A stretch of DNA of 64,000 nucleotides from JBNRMR01 sp050942895 (GCA_050942895.1 JBMNOE010000010.1:19906-83905), one strand, 5' to 3'. Positions 26,895 through 36,160 are shown, counted from the first letter of the stretch. Program-made: numbers and translations. Notes: generated from the sequence alone by a model not told the origin.

Positions 26895-27341
26895 CTAAAA
26901 AAGTTTGCCAGAGTCCAGCAAAATGGTGACGGGGCCGTCGTTTATGAGGGCCACCTGCATGTCAGCGGCAAAGATTCCCTTTTCAACCGGTACCGTTTTC
27001 GAGACGGAATCGCAAAGAAGATCGTAATATTCCTGCGCGATATCGGGTTGTGCGCTTGCAGTGAAGCCGGGGCGATTGCCCTTCCTGGCATCGCCTGCCA
27101 GTGTGAACTGGGAGATGATCAGCATCCGGCCGCCGACATCGGTGATTGAGCGGTTCATCTTGCCGTCTTCGTCCTCAAAAACTCTAAGTGCGCAGAGCTT
27201 TTTGGCGATGTAGCCGATATCCGCAGGGGTATCGCCGTCCATCACCGCCACAAGCACCATAAAGCCCTTGCCGATTTGCGATATTAGCTCTCCCTCCACG
27301 CTGACGCTTGCCTGTAAAACCCTTTGAACAACTGCTCTCAT
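26895..27341 (-). CDS. dtd: D-aminoacyl-tRNA deacylase
   Basis: 148 residues, the usual size. It removes D-amino acids (and glycine from tRNA-Ala) from mischarged tRNA. Both active-site signatures are present: SQFTLAGD (about residues 77-84) and the cross-subunit NDGPVTILL (about 134-142). The start MRAVVQRVLQASVSV is canonical. ATG 27341 is preceded by gggaggt about seven bases away. Divergent from rpmE, with its own promoter at 27375-27403. Confidence 0.96.
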   Translation of the reverse strand: MRAVVQRVLQASVSVEGELISQIGKGFMVLVAVMDGDTPADIGYIAKKLCALRVFEDEDGKMNRSITDVGGRMLIISQFTLAGDARKGNRPGFTASAQPDIAQEYYDLLCDSVSKTVPVEKGIFAADMQVALINDGPVTILLDSGKLF

Positions 27342-27374
27342 GCAAAATACCTCCCTGCTCCCGGTTTTAGGATA

Positions 27375-27403
27375 ATTATAACATGTAAAACGGCTTTTAT
27401 AAA
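27375..27403 (-). promoter_or_regulatory. Promoter of dtd-hemZ
   Basis: Minus strand: TTTATA (27403-27398), 17-base spacer, TATAAT (27380-27375), with an upstream TG making an extended -10. Confidence 0.6.
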
Positions 27404-27441
27404 GGACTCGGAAAAGGACCCTAAAAAAATGCTAAGCGGTA

Positions 27442-27470
27442 TTGATTTTGGGAAAGCTGCATGATATAAT
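27442..27470 (+). promoter_or_regulatory. Promoter of rpmE
   Basis: TTGATT (27442-27447), exactly 17 bases, TATAAT (27465-27470). Strong consensus, as expected for a ribosomal protein gene. Confidence 0.8.
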
Positions 27471-27534
27471 TAAAAAGCTGTTGATTAAGCGGCCCTTTTG
27501 GCTGCTTAGACCTTCAAGCAAAGAGGTGAGAAAA

Positions 27535-27732
27535 ATGAAAGAAAAGATACATCCCAACTACCAGATGGCCACGGTGCGCTGCATATGCGGGGAAACTTTC
27601 GAGGTTGGCTCCACCAAGAAGGAAATGCGCGTTGAAATCTGCTCGAAATGTCATCCTTTTTATACCGGCAAGCAGAAGCTGGTCGATACCGGCGGACGCG
27701 TTGACCGCTTCAAAAAGAGATACAATATTTAG
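27535..27732 (+). CDS. rpmE: 50S ribosomal protein L31 (zinc-binding type)
   Basis: 65 residues. MKEKIHPNYQMATVRCICGE, then CSKCHPFYTGKQK: the cysteines of CIC and CSKC form the zinc site of the C+ form of L31. ATG 27535 follows gaggtgag. The open frame extends to 27442, but its first codon is the -35 box of the promoter, so the longer version is wrong. Followed by a GC-rich hairpin. Confidence 0.97.
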   Translation: MKEKIHPNYQMATVRCICGETFEVGSTKKEMRVEICSKCHPFYTGKQKLVDTGGRVDRFKKRYNI

Positions 27733-27747
27733 CAATGCCTTTTTCAG

Positions 27748-27767
27748 CCCCGTGCCCAAACACGGGG
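27748..27767 (+). terminator. GC-rich hairpin after rpmE
   Basis: CCCCGTG-cccaaa-CACGGGG, 15 bases after the rpmE stop. The following ttatcgctattta has few T's in a row, so it may end or only attenuate transcription into the DUF1385 gene. Confidence 0.5.
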
Positions 27768-27837
27768 TTATCGCTATTTATTAACCATGATTTGCGCCGC
27801 AAGAATCGCAGATGCGGGGCGCTGAAAGGAAATTGCA

Positions 27838-28902
27838 TTGGCAAAATTGGCTAAAACAAACAATAAAAAAGAAAAAACAAAATATACCAGCATAGGGGGA
27901 CAGGCTGTTCTTGAGGGCGTGATGATGCTCTCGCCGGAGGATAAGATGATGGCTATCGCCGTACGCAAAGAAAGCGGTGAAATCGTCGTGGAGAAAAGCC
28001 CCCGGGAAGATGCCTCCAAGAAAAACAAGTTTTATTCGCTGCCGGTCATAAGGGGCATAGTCCGCTTTGCGGCAACCCTTGCCATGGGCTATAAGACCAT
28101 CTCCTTTTCGGCGAAGATGTACGGCCTTGAGGAAGAGGAGCCGGGCAAGTTTGAAAAATGGCTTTCCGAAAAGCTGGGCAAATCCGCTGAAAGCGTGGTG
28201 ATGGGCTTGGCCATGCTGTTGGCGGCGGTGATGGCTGTGGGACTTTTTGTTCTGCTGCCCTCGCTGGTGGCACAGATGGCGAAAGGGTTCATCGAGAACC
28301 GCATTGCCGTGAACTTGATCGAGGGCCTGACGCGGATGCTGATCTTCATGGCGTATATGTTTGCCATAAGCCTTATGAAGGACATAAAGCGGGTGTTCAT
28401 GTACCATGGCGCGGAGCACAAGACAATATCATGCTTCGAGGCAGGCCAGCCTTTAACCACTGAAAACGCCATGAGGCATTCCAGGCTTCATCCCAGGTGC
28501 GGCACCAGCTTTTTGCTGATAGTGATGACAATAAGCATACTGTTTTTCTCGGTGGTCGGCTGGGATTATAACTACCTGACAAGGATATTAAGCCGCCTGC
28601 TGCTGATGCCTTTGGTGGCGGGAATTTCATATGAGGCGCTTATGTACATGGGTAAATATGAAAACGCCTTCACAAGAGCCCTGAGGGTGCCGGGTTTTTG
28701 GGTGCAGCGGCTTTCAACAAAAGAGCCGGATGAAAAAATGCTGGAGGTGGCAATAGCCGCTTTCCACGCTGCTTCCGCAGATCGCTACAGAACCGAAGAA
28801 GAAAAGGCCGCCATGGCCGCGCAGGCCGCTATAGAGGTTGAACCTGCGGTGGAAATGGCGTCATTTAAAAATGAAGATATCTTGGGCACGGCGCAGGGCT
28901 GA
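27838..28902 (+). CDS. DUF1385 (YqhQ-like) membrane protein
   Basis: 354 residues. Family signature at the start (TSIGGQAVLEGVMM) and in the middle (FMYHGAEHKTISCFE, HPRCGTSFLL). Four to five membrane helices lie between about residues 115 and 265. The conserved His/Glu/Cys residues in YHGAEHKTI and LHPRCGT suggest a metal site. Function is not established. In many Clostridia it sits directly before prmC-prfA, as here. Start TTG 27838 with aaagga seven bases upstream. The C-terminal tail of about 50 residues (EEKAAMAAQAAIEVEPAVEM) is low-complexity and overlaps prmC. Confidence 0.88.
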   Translation: MAKLAKTNNKKEKTKYTSIGGQAVLEGVMMLSPEDKMMAIAVRKESGEIVVEKSPREDASKKNKFYSLPVIRGIVRFAATLAMGYKTISFSAKMYGLEEEEPGKFEKWLSEKLGKSAESVVMGLAMLLAAVMAVGLFVLLPSLVAQMAKGFIENRIAVNLIEGLTRMLIFMAYMFAISLMKDIKRVFMYHGAEHKTISCFEAGQPLTTENAMRHSRLHPRCGTSFLLIVMTISILFFSVVGWDYNYLTRILSRLLLMPLVAGISYEALMYMGKYENAFTRALRVPGFWVQRLSTKEPDEKMLEVAIAAFHAASADRYRTEEEKAAMAAQAAIEVEPAVEMASFKNEDILGTAQG

Positions 28903-29731
28903 AGAAATCCTGAGGGCGGCGGGCGTTCCCGACCCCGGGGCCGATGGCGACTGGCTTATTTGCCATGTAATCGGCTGCGAAAGGGGAGAGCTGCTCCTTC
29001 TTTCGATGAAGGGCCGTGAGATTTCGTCCGCTGAGGAGGAAAGGCTTTTTGTGCTTTTGAAAAAACGAGGGGAAAGAGTTCCGCTTCAAAGGCTCACCGG
29101 CAGGGCATATTTTATGGGTATGGAGCTTATTGTTTTTGATGATGTGCTTATCCCGCGCCAGGACACCGAGATACTCTGTGAGGCGGCGGTCGGTGCCATA
29201 AACGAAGCCGGATACAAAACCGCCCTTGATCTTTGCTGCGGCAGCGGCGCAGTGGCGCTGGGAATGGCGAAGCTGACTCGAGCGAATGTGACGGCGTCGG
29301 ACATATCTGATGCCTGCATTGCCGCTACCAAGGCAAATGCGGCGAAAAACGGCGCTTCGCTGGAAGTGATAAAAAGCGATCTTTTTTCCGGTTTTGAAGG
29401 GCGAACGTTCGACATTATAACCTGCAACCCACCCTATGTGCCGGAGGGTGACAGGGCGGGCATACAGCCCGAGGTGCGCCATGACCCTGCTTTGGCCCTA
29501 TACTCCGGCGGGGACGGCCTTGACTTCATCCGTAGGCTTGCAGCCTCCGTCGAGGGCTTCTTAAACCCCGCAGGCAGGCTGTTGCTGGAGTTCGCAGACG
29601 GCCAGGCAGAGGCGGTAAAAGCCCTTTTCCGCGGGGAGCGCGGGCATAATGTCATCCTGCACAGGGATATGCAGGGGCTGCACAGAGTAGCGGAAATTTT
29701 TAGCACCGCATCTTTTAAAAGAAAACAATAA
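28871..29731 (+). CDS. prmC: Release factor glutamine methyltransferase
   Basis: 286 residues. It methylates the glutamine of the GGQ loop in release factors. The SAM-binding motif ALDLCCGSGAVALGM (about residue 120) and the catalytic NPPY (in ITCNPPYVPEGD) are clear, as is the family motif VLIPRQDTE. ATG 28871 restores a normal N-terminus (MKISWARRRAEEIL) and overlaps the DUF1385 gene by 32 bases; a TTG at 28838 is a weaker alternative. Its substrate prfA follows 28 bases on. Confidence 0.93.
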   Translation: MKISWARRRAEEILRAAGVPDPGADGDWLICHVIGCERGELLLLSMKGREISSAEEERLFVLLKKRGERVPLQRLTGRAYFMGMELIVFDDVLIPRQDTEILCEAAVGAINEAGYKTALDLCCGSGAVALGMAKLTRANVTASDISDACIAATKANAAKNGASLEVIKSDLFSGFEGRTFDIITCNPPYVPEGDRAGIQPEVRHDPALALYSGGDGLDFIRRLAASVEGFLNPAGRLLLEFADGQAEAVKALFRGERGHNVILHRDMQGLHRVAEIFSTASFKRKQ

Positions 29732-29759
29732 AAACTATAAAACAATAAACGGTGATAAT

Positions 29760-30824
29760 ATGATCGAGAAAATTGGAGCCCTGGCTGCCAGGTTTGAGGA
29801 GCTGAATCTGCTTCTGGCGCAGCCGGAAACCACGAACGATATAAACAACTGGCGAAAGCTGATGAAGGAGCACAGCGAGCTGGCCCCCATCGCCAACGCC
29901 TATGAAGAATATAAAAAAATATTGGATCACATCAGCGAAGCGGAGGAGATGACCGCCGATCCCGACATGAAGGAGATGGCGGAGCTGGAGCTGAGGGAGC
30001 TTCTCCCGAAAAAGGGGGAGATGGAGCAGGAGATACAGATTCTGCTTCTTCCCAAGGATGAAAACGACGATAAGAACGTGGTGGTGGAAGTGCGCGCGGG
30101 CGCCGGCGGCGACGAAGCCGGCCTTTTCGGCATGGAGCTGGTGCGGATGTATTCCCTTTACGCCGCCTCTCAGGGCCTTAAAACTGAGGTGGTAGACGAA
30201 AACCTGACTGAACTGGGCGGCCTTAAGGAGGTTGTTTTCACCATTTCGGGCAAGGGGGCATACAGCCGCCTTAAATATGAAAGCGGCGTCCACAGGGTGC
30301 AAAGGGTGCCGGCCACCGAGTCCCAGGGGAGGATTCATACATCCACCGTCACCGTGGCCATAATGCCCGAAGCCGAGGAAGTGGACGTGGAGATAAACTC
30401 CGGCGATCTGCGCATCGATACCTACCGTGCGGGAGGGGCAGGCGGCCAGCATGTCAACAGGACGGATAGCGCCGTTCGCATTGTCCATCTTCCCACGGGC
30501 ATAGTGGTGCAGTGCCAGAGCCAGCGCAGCCAGCTTCAGAACAAGGACAAGGCAATGCAGATGCTGCGCTCCAGGCTTTTGGACAAGGCGATACAGGAGC
30601 AGAGCAGCTCCCTTAGCGCAGACAGAAAAAGCCAGGTGGGAACCGGCGACAGAAGCGAGCGCATCCGCACATATAACTTTCCCCAGGGCAGGGTGACGGA
30701 CCACAGAATCGGCAAAACCATCTACAAGCTGGGCGAATTCATGAACGGTGACATGAGCGAGATGATAGAGGCTTTGGCCATGGAGGAAAGAGCGCTGAAG
30801 CTTCAAAGCCAGAGCGCAAGCTGA
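29760..30824 (+). CDS. prfA: Peptide chain release factor 1
   Basis: 354 residues. It reads UAA/UAG stop codons and releases the peptide. The GGAGGQHVNRTDSAVR segment holds the GGQ motif methylated by PrmC, and VPATESQGRIHTST carries the PxT codon-reading tripeptide. The N-terminal helical domain is complete. ATG 29760 with ggtgat upstream. The C-terminal ends six bases before the sua5 start. Confidence 0.97.
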   Translation: MIEKIGALAARFEELNLLLAQPETTNDINNWRKLMKEHSELAPIANAYEEYKKILDHISEAEEMTADPDMKEMAELELRELLPKKGEMEQEIQILLLPKDENDDKNVVVEVRAGAGGDEAGLFGMELVRMYSLYAASQGLKTEVVDENLTELGGLKEVVFTISGKGAYSRLKYESGVHRVQRVPATESQGRIHTSTVTVAIMPEAEEVDVEINSGDLRIDTYRAGGAGGQHVNRTDSAVRIVHLPTGIVVQCQSQRSQLQNKDKAMQMLRSRLLDKAIQEQSSSLSADRKSQVGTGDRSERIRTYNFPQGRVTDHRIGKTIYKLGEFMNGDMSEMIEALAMEERALKLQSQSAS

Positions 30825-30829
30825 TATTT

Positions 30830-31888
30830 ATGCAGAGCTTTAAAGAATACAAAACGCTGGTAAGGCGTGACTATGAGCTGGCCATCCCCGAGGCGGCTCA
30901 GCTTTTGATCGACGGGGAACTGGTGGCATTTCCCACGGAAACCGTCTACGGTCTGGGCGCAAATGCCCTTGATCCTGTGGCTGTAAAAAAGATATTCAAG
31001 GCAAAGGGCAGGCCCGGGGATAATCCGCTGATAGTCCATGTGGCGGAGATAGCACAGGCTGAAGCCGTTTCAAAGGAATTATCACAGGATTGCCGAAAGC
31101 TGATGGCAGCCTTCTGGCCGGGTGCGCTTTCGCTGGTTGTAAAAAAGGCTGACTGCCTTCCCGGGGAAGTGAGCGCGGGCCTTAAAACAGTCGCCATAAG
31201 AATGCCGGACAATGATATCGCCCTGAGCCTTATAAGGGCTGCGAAGCTGCCTATCGCCGCGCCCAGCGCCAATCTTTCAGGGCTTCCAAGCCCCACAAGG
31301 GCGGAGCATGTTCTTGCCGATATGAACGGGAGAATTCCGGTGATAATCGACGGCGGGCCGTGCAGGTACGGTGTTGAATCCACAGTGGTGGATGTGAGCG
31401 ATGAAGCCCAGGGACCGGTGATACTTCGCCCCGGCGCAGTTACGAAGGAAATGATAGAACAGGTCTGCGGCCGCTGCTCAGTCAGCGAAGGTGTCACAAG
31501 GCAGCTTGAAAATGACGAGGAGGCCCGCTCACCGGGCATGAAGCACAGGCATTATTCCCCCAAAAATGGCAGGGTGCTGGTGCTCGAAGGCGACGAAGGC
31601 CGCCTGGCGGACTATCTAAAGGGTTTCGCGATGACCCACGCCCACAGATGCGCGGTTTTGGCCCTTGCACCCCTTGCGGAAAGGCTTTCTGACATCAAGG
31701 GTATGACAGTTTGCGATATGGGGGACACGGCGTCTTATGCGGCGGGGCTTTTCGACAAGCTGCGCCGGTTGGACGACGATGATTACGACATAATGATCTG
31801 TCAGGCAGTGCCGGAGGAAGGCCTTGGCCTGGCGCTTATGAACAGGCTTCTTAGGGCTTCGGGTTTTCAAAGGGAGAGAATTATATGA
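30830..31888 (+). CDS. ywlC: L-threonylcarbamoyladenylate synthase (Sua5/YwlC)
   Basis: 352 residues: YrdC domain (1-210) plus the C-terminal Sua5 domain. It makes threonylcarbamoyl-AMP for t6A37 in tRNA. Motifs: FPTETVYGLGANA, KAKGRPGDNPLIVH, and the nucleotide-binding APSANLSGLPSPT. The linker SPGMKHRHYSPK marks the Sua5 two-domain form. Its stop overlaps the start of the phosphatase gene (ATGA), an order (sua5 then ywlE) also known from Bacillus. Confidence 0.95.
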   Translation: MQSFKEYKTLVRRDYELAIPEAAQLLIDGELVAFPTETVYGLGANALDPVAVKKIFKAKGRPGDNPLIVHVAEIAQAEAVSKELSQDCRKLMAAFWPGALSLVVKKADCLPGEVSAGLKTVAIRMPDNDIALSLIRAAKLPIAAPSANLSGLPSPTRAEHVLADMNGRIPVIIDGGPCRYGVESTVVDVSDEAQGPVILRPGAVTKEMIEQVCGRCSVSEGVTRQLENDEEARSPGMKHRHYSPKNGRVLVLEGDEGRLADYLKGFAMTHAHRCAVLALAPLAERLSDIKGMTVCDMGDTASYAAGLFDKLRRLDDDDYDIMICQAVPEEGLGLALMNRLLRASGFQRERII

Positions 31889-32346
31889 AAAAAATCGAAA
31901 AGATTCTTTTTGTTTGCACGGGCAATACATGCCGCTCGCCCATGGCCGCCGCGATGTTTAACGCGATTGCCGGGGAGGAAAAGCTGGAGATATCCGCCAC
32001 GAGCGCGGGTGTGGCCGCCCACGAGGGCCTTCCCGCTTCTGTTGGCGCAATCTCTGCCATGGAGGACATCGGCCTTGACTTGAGCCATCACTCAGCCGGC
32101 GCTGTAAACGAATGGCTGATGGAAAGCGCGGATCTGGTGCTTTGTATGCAGGGCTCCCACGTGAGGATATTGAAAGAGAATTACCCCCAGCACGCGGAAA
32201 AAATCCACACATTGCTGGGCTATGCCTTTGGAAAAGAAGGCTCCATCGCCGATCCCTTCGGCGGCGACAGCAGCGAGTACGAGGCCTGCGCGGCCGATAT
32301 CGCCGGGGCGCTCAGGGCGGTCATCGGGAAAATCGCCGGGGTTTAG
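31885..32346 (+). CDS. ywlE: Low-molecular-weight phosphatase, YwlE-type protein-arginine phosphatase
   Basis: 153 residues. The P-loop is VCTGNTCRSPMAAA: nucleophile Cys, invariant Arg, and a Thr after CTGN, where YwlE (arginine phosphatase) has Thr and ordinary LMW tyrosine phosphatases usually have a larger aliphatic residue. The catalytic aspartate is in IADPFGG near residue 118. The Thr and the sua5 neighbour favour YwlE. No McsB arginine kinase is in the window, so the assignment rests on the P-loop. Family I repeat follows directly. Confidence 0.88.
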   Translation: MKKIEKILFVCTGNTCRSPMAAAMFNAIAGEEKLEISATSAGVAAHEGLPASVGAISAMEDIGLDLSHHSAGAVNEWLMESADLVLCMQGSHVRILKENYPQHAEKIHTLLGYAFGKEGSIADPFGGDSSEYEACAADIAGALRAVIGKIAGV

Positions 32347-32354
32347 GGTGGACG

Positions 32355-32440
32355 GCGCAGTGCTCTTCCCGGCACCCGCAAGGGATGTCTCCCTTGGCCC
32401 ATTTATCCCTTTATTTTATTAAAATTATTAAAACTATTAA
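32355..32440 (+). repeat. Family I intergenic repeat, single unit
   Basis: ggcacccg, then the hairpin CAAGGGA-tgtc-TCCCTTG, gcccatttatc and an AT-rich tail ttattaaaattattaaa. The first hairpin is degraded. It begins right after the ywlE stop. The 150-base gap to 32497 holds nothing else. Confidence 0.7.
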
Positions 32441-32496
32441 ACAAAGTTAAAACTTGCGAAGCTCGGCGCGAAGCCCCGCGAAACCGGTATCGACAA

Positions 32497-33624
32497 TCAC
32501 AAAATAACCGGAGATGTCTTAAAATCTGCGCCGGTGGGGATGCCCAGACCCAGATCGAACAGATTTTGCGCGGCCAGATCAATTTCGATGCATTCGTTCA
32601 TCTGCGCATCGGCGAATTTATTGATTATTGGAATCGTGGCAAAATCCCGAAGCGCGGCCAGATAGGGCAGGGCGCTTTTTTTAAAGCCCAATATGCGCAG
32701 ATATGGCGCAGAGGGGTATTTTGCGCAAAGCTCGCCTGTGATGCCCAGCATATGGGAAAGCACGGCGCGGCGTATTCGGGCCATTGTATAGCGCTTGGAT
32801 TTAATGTCTGCAAAAAGCTCATTCAATGTGGCGCAGCTTAAGGCGGCTTTCATTATCCGCACCTCAAGCCCTTCGGACACCCCGGGAATGTTCAAAAGCT
32901 CTTCCCGCTTGGCATTTCGCAAAGAATATAAAACAGCCTGCTGAACATTTACAAATGAATTGTAATTTTTCCCCTCTAAAAGAGGCATGATATGTGGAGG
33001 AAGCATGGCTAAAGCGGCATCTTTTTCGCCTTCGATAAGCAGTGAGCGAAGCAAAGTGGCGGAAAGCCCGTCGCCGCGGTCGCGCTTTATGGCAACGGGC
33101 TGGGTTTCAGGGGCGATCTTCTCGATGGCGCGGATATATTCAACCCCAAGAATCATGTTGGGCATGTCGGCGAGATCCGGTGAAATGCCCAGGTCTTTAT
33201 AAGCTTCCTGGGCCGCCCTTGGGTATGAGAAGCCCTTTCGCAGAGCCTCTTTAACGTGAAAGTTTTCATCCATATCGACCGCGGCTGCCGCCTTCAGCAA
33301 AGAGATATCGCTGATTTCACTGCCGAATGAGATTGCATGAGCGCCGGCGGCCGAAAGCAGGGACACGCCGCCCATTGCAAAGTCCCGGGCGGGTCTTACG
33401 GCGAACAGGGCAGGAAGCTCAAAGACCACGTCCGCGCCGCAGGAAAGGGCCATCTTTGCCCTTGTCCATTTGTCGATAATGGCTATATCGCCCCTTTGCA
33501 CACAGGCCCCGGACATGGCGCAGACTATAACATCTGCGCCGGTTTGCTGCCGCGTTTTTTGAAGCTGATATTCGTGCCCCCGGTGCAATGGGTTATATTC
33601 ACAAATTATACCGGCAATTTTCAT
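32497..33624 (-). CDS. tmcAL: tRNA(Met) cytidine acetate ligase (TmcAL/YlbM)
   Basis: 375 residues. It activates acetate with ATP and makes N4-acetylcytidine at the wobble base of elongator tRNA-Met. The nucleotidyltransferase motif is GIICEYNPLHRGHEYQL (HRGH as the HxGH motif) near the N-terminus; SGACVQRGDIAI, FELPALFAVRPARDFA and later KRDRGDGLSATLLRSLL are family motifs. ATG 33624 was preferred to 33651 because family members begin at MKIAGIICEYN and aaggaaag lies about ten bases upstream. Divergent from pta. Its acetate substrate is also the Pta/AckA end product, but that adjacency may be chance. Confidence 0.92.
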   Translation of the reverse strand: MKIAGIICEYNPLHRGHEYQLQKTRQQTGADVIVCAMSGACVQRGDIAIIDKWTRAKMALSCGADVVFELPALFAVRPARDFAMGGVSLLSAAGAHAISFGSEISDISLLKAAAAVDMDENFHVKEALRKGFSYPRAAQEAYKDLGISPDLADMPNMILGVEYIRAIEKIAPETQPVAIKRDRGDGLSATLLRSLLIEGEKDAALAMLPPHIMPLLEGKNYNSFVNVQQAVLYSLRNAKREELLNIPGVSEGLEVRIMKAALSCATLNELFADIKSKRYTMARIRRAVLSHMLGITGELCAKYPSAPYLRILGFKKSALPYLAALRDFATIPIINKFADAQMNECIEIDLAAQNLFDLGLGIPTGADFKTSPVIL

Positions 33625-33716
33625 AATTCTTGATCTTTCCTTTTTAGGCAAAAAAGTGTATAATAACTTATATACTACAAATTGGCATTAAGCCGACAAC
33701 TTCAGGAGGTAGTTTT

Positions 33717-34709
33717 ATGTCTGTGATGGAGCGTATTGTTCAAAGAGCGAAGGCCGACAAGAAGCGCATCGTTCTTGCTGAGGGCAGCGAGCCCCGCACG
33801 GTTAAAGCCGCGGAGATGATATTAAGGCAGGGGATCGCCGATCTGGTTTTGGTGGGCAAAGAGGAGGATATCCTCTCCCAGGGGGCTGATATCGCCGCAG
33901 CGGAGATTGTGGACCCGGCCAAGTCGGACAAGCTGGAAGAGTACGCCAATCTTTTTTATGAGCTTAGAAAGTCAAAGGGGATGACACTGGAGCAAGCCCG
34001 CGAAACCCTTCTTACAAACACCCTTTATTTTGCGACAATCATGCTAAAGGCCGGCGATGTTGACGGCATGGTGGCAGGCGCCATAAACTCCACCAGCAAT
34101 GTCATCCGCCCCGCCCTTCAGATTATCAAATCAGCCAAAGGAATATCCTGCGTCTCATCTTGTTTTATCATGGATTGCCCCGCTCGTCAATACGGAGAGA
34201 AGGGCGTTTTCGTGTATGGAGACTGCGGCCTGGTGATTGAACCAACAACCGACGAGCTTGCGGCGATTGCGATTGCGACGGCCAAGACATCCACCGTTTT
34301 AACAGAGTTTGAAGAGCCCAGGGTGGCCATGCTTTCATTCTCCACCAAAGGCTCCGCAAAACATGCCATGGTGGATAAGGTCACCGAAGCGCTGGCGAAG
34401 GCGAAGGCGCTTGAGCCTGATCTGCTTATCGACGGCGAGCTGCAGGTAGACGCAGCTTTGGTTCCCGGCGTGGCTGAGCTGAAGGCGCCGGGAAGCCCGG
34501 TGGCAGGCAAGGCCAATGTGCTTATATTCCCGGATATAGACGCGGGGAACATAGCATATAAAATTACCCAGAGGCTTGGCCAGGCGGAGGCATATGGGCC
34601 GCTGATACAGGGCCTTGCAAAGCCCGTTAACGACTTGAGCCGGGGCTGTGTGCCGGAAGATATAGTGTGCGTGGTGGCGATAACGGCAGTGCAGGCGCAA
34701 AACAATTAA
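33717..34709 (+). CDS. pta: Phosphate acetyltransferase
   Basis: 330 residues, the short Pta form. Converts acetyl-CoA and phosphate to acetyl phosphate. IVLAEGSEPRTVKAAEM at the start and the active-site stretches DVDGMVAGAINST and NVLIFPDIDAGNIAYK are canonical. ATG 33717 has aggagg seven bases upstream. TATAAT at 33659-33664 may be its -10, without a good -35. Ackase follows after 77 bases; together they make ATP from acetyl-CoA in fermentation. Confidence 0.96.
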   Translation: MSVMERIVQRAKADKKRIVLAEGSEPRTVKAAEMILRQGIADLVLVGKEEDILSQGADIAAAEIVDPAKSDKLEEYANLFYELRKSKGMTLEQARETLLTNTLYFATIMLKAGDVDGMVAGAINSTSNVIRPALQIIKSAKGISCVSSCFIMDCPARQYGEKGVFVYGDCGLVIEPTTDELAAIAIATAKTSTVLTEFEEPRVAMLSFSTKGSAKHAMVDKVTEALAKAKALEPDLLIDGELQVDAALVPGVAELKAPGSPVAGKANVLIFPDIDAGNIAYKITQRLGQAEAYGPLIQGLAKPVNDLSRGCVPEDIVCVVAITAVQAQNN

Positions 34710-34786
34710 AATCAGCTAAAATATTTCAGCAGAGGGCATGGCCCTGATGAAGTGAAAGAAGCTCATAAATTTTAGGAGGATATATC

Positions 34787-35983
34787 ATGAACGTTTTGGT
34801 AATTAATGCCGGCTCTTCTTCGCTTAAATACCAGCTTATTGACACGAAAACCGAGGGCGACATAGCCAAGGGCATAGTCGAAAGAATTGGGATGGAGGGC
34901 TCAAAGCTGACCCACAAGGTTAATGGCAGGGAAAACTATGTGGTTTTTCGCGATATGGAAGACCATATCGAAGCCATGAAGGCGTTAGTGGCGGCTTTGA
35001 CGGACAAGGAAAAAGGCGTTATCGAGAACATGTGCCAGATTGACGCGGTGGGCCACAGGGTTGTTCATGGGGGAGAAAAGTTTTCGACATCAGTCATAAT
35101 CGATGAAGATGTGATGGCGGCGATCAGAGAAAATGTGCCCCTTGCGCCGCTGCATAACCCGGCGAATATTCAAGGCATTGAAGCCTGCCGCAAACTGATG
35201 CCCGGAGTGCCCCAGGTGGCGGTTTTTGACACGGCATTCCACCAGACGATGCCCTCATACGCATATATGTACGGACTGCCCTACGAGATATACAAGGAAC
35301 TGCGCTTGCGCAGATATGGCTTCCACGGCACGAGCCACAAGTTTGTTGCTTCAAGGGTGGCTCAATTGATGGGCAGGGATGTCTCTGAGCTTAAAATAAT
35401 CACCTGTCATCTTGGAAACGGCTCGTCCATAGCGGCGGTCATGCACGGAAGGTCTGTCGACACTTCAATGGGCCTCACGCCGCTGGAAGGCGTAATAATG
35501 GGAACCCGCTCCGGCAGCGTTGATCCTGCTATAATTGAATTTTTGATGAGCCATAAGGATATGACGATATCAGAAGTGACCTCTATGCTGAACAAATACT
35601 CGGGCATAGAAGGGGTTTCGGGGGTTTCCTCGGACATGCGCGACATTCAGGATGCCGTTTTGGAAAACAATGAGCGCGCAGAGCTGGCCCTTGACATGCT
35701 GTGCTATGGGATAAAAAAGTACATCGGCTCTTATGTGGCGGCGATGAACGGCGTGGACGCGGTGGCATTCACGGGCGGCATCGGTGAGAATGACTGGGTT
35801 GTTCGCGAAAGAGTTATGAAGGACATGGAATTTTTCGGCATGAAGATAGACCTGGAAAAGAACGAGCAGGATAACCGCAAGGAGTCTGATCTGACGGTTC
35901 CCGGTTACAAGACGAAGGTGTACATCATCAACACCAATGAGGAACTTGCGATTGCAAGGGACACTGTGGCGCTTTTGCAATAG
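34787..35983 (+). CDS. ackA: Acetate kinase
   Basis: 398 residues. Makes acetate and ATP from acetyl phosphate. NVLVINAGSSSLKYQL, FDTAFHQTMP, RRYGFHGTSHKFV, HLGNGSSIAAV and VAFTGGIGEND are the phosphate- and nucleotide-binding motifs of the ASKHA fold. taggagg precedes the ATG by about seven bases. A strong terminator lies 23 bases after the stop. Confidence 0.97.
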   Translation: MNVLVINAGSSSLKYQLIDTKTEGDIAKGIVERIGMEGSKLTHKVNGRENYVVFRDMEDHIEAMKALVAALTDKEKGVIENMCQIDAVGHRVVHGGEKFSTSVIIDEDVMAAIRENVPLAPLHNPANIQGIEACRKLMPGVPQVAVFDTAFHQTMPSYAYMYGLPYEIYKELRLRRYGFHGTSHKFVASRVAQLMGRDVSELKIITCHLGNGSSIAAVMHGRSVDTSMGLTPLEGVIMGTRSGSVDPAIIEFLMSHKDMTISEVTSMLNKYSGIEGVSGVSSDMRDIQDAVLENNERAELALDMLCYGIKKYIGSYVAAMNGVDAVAFTGGIGENDWVVRERVMKDMEFFGMKIDLEKNEQDNRKESDLTVPGYKTKVYIINTNEELAIARDTVALLQ

Positions 35984-36005
35984 TCAGACCAGAAAAGAGG
36001 ATGCA

Positions 36006-36040
36006 AAAAGAGGATGCAAAAAGGCATCCTCTTTTGTGTT
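36006..36040 (+). terminator. Terminator of pta-ackA
   Basis: AAAAGAGGATGC-aaaaag-GCATCCTCTTTT, a perfect 12-base stem with T's at its end. The left arm is partly duplicated just upstream (agaggatgcaaa at 35996 and 36009), giving two possible hairpins. Confidence 0.85.
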
Positions 36041-36064
36041 TTACGTGCCGGTTTACAGAATCTG

Positions 36065-36160
36065 CGGCGGGCCCACCCGCCCACGGCCAAAACTCCCCGC
36101 GCCTCGCGCCGGGAAGCTTTGGCCTCCCTAAGTTGCTTCCCTAAAAGCAAGGGTCTTTTT
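36065..36160 (+). repeat. Family II two-hairpin element, copy A
   Basis: Box GGCGGGCCCACCCGCCCACG, then a long hairpin (36085-36124; ggccaaa...tttggcc outer pairs, gcgc-ctc-gcgc tip), CTCCCTAAG, a perfect second hairpin TTGCTT-ccctaa-AAGCAA, and ggg plus six T's. Downstream of ackA in the same direction. The rest of 36161-36396 has no gene I can support; a 24-codon minus-strand frame at 36249-36323 is noted elsewhere. Confidence 0.75.

Noticed and set aside
29715..30806. 363-codon minus-strand frame opposite prfA
   Set aside because: Shadow of prfA in a GC-rich region; composition His/Leu-rich and no homology pattern.
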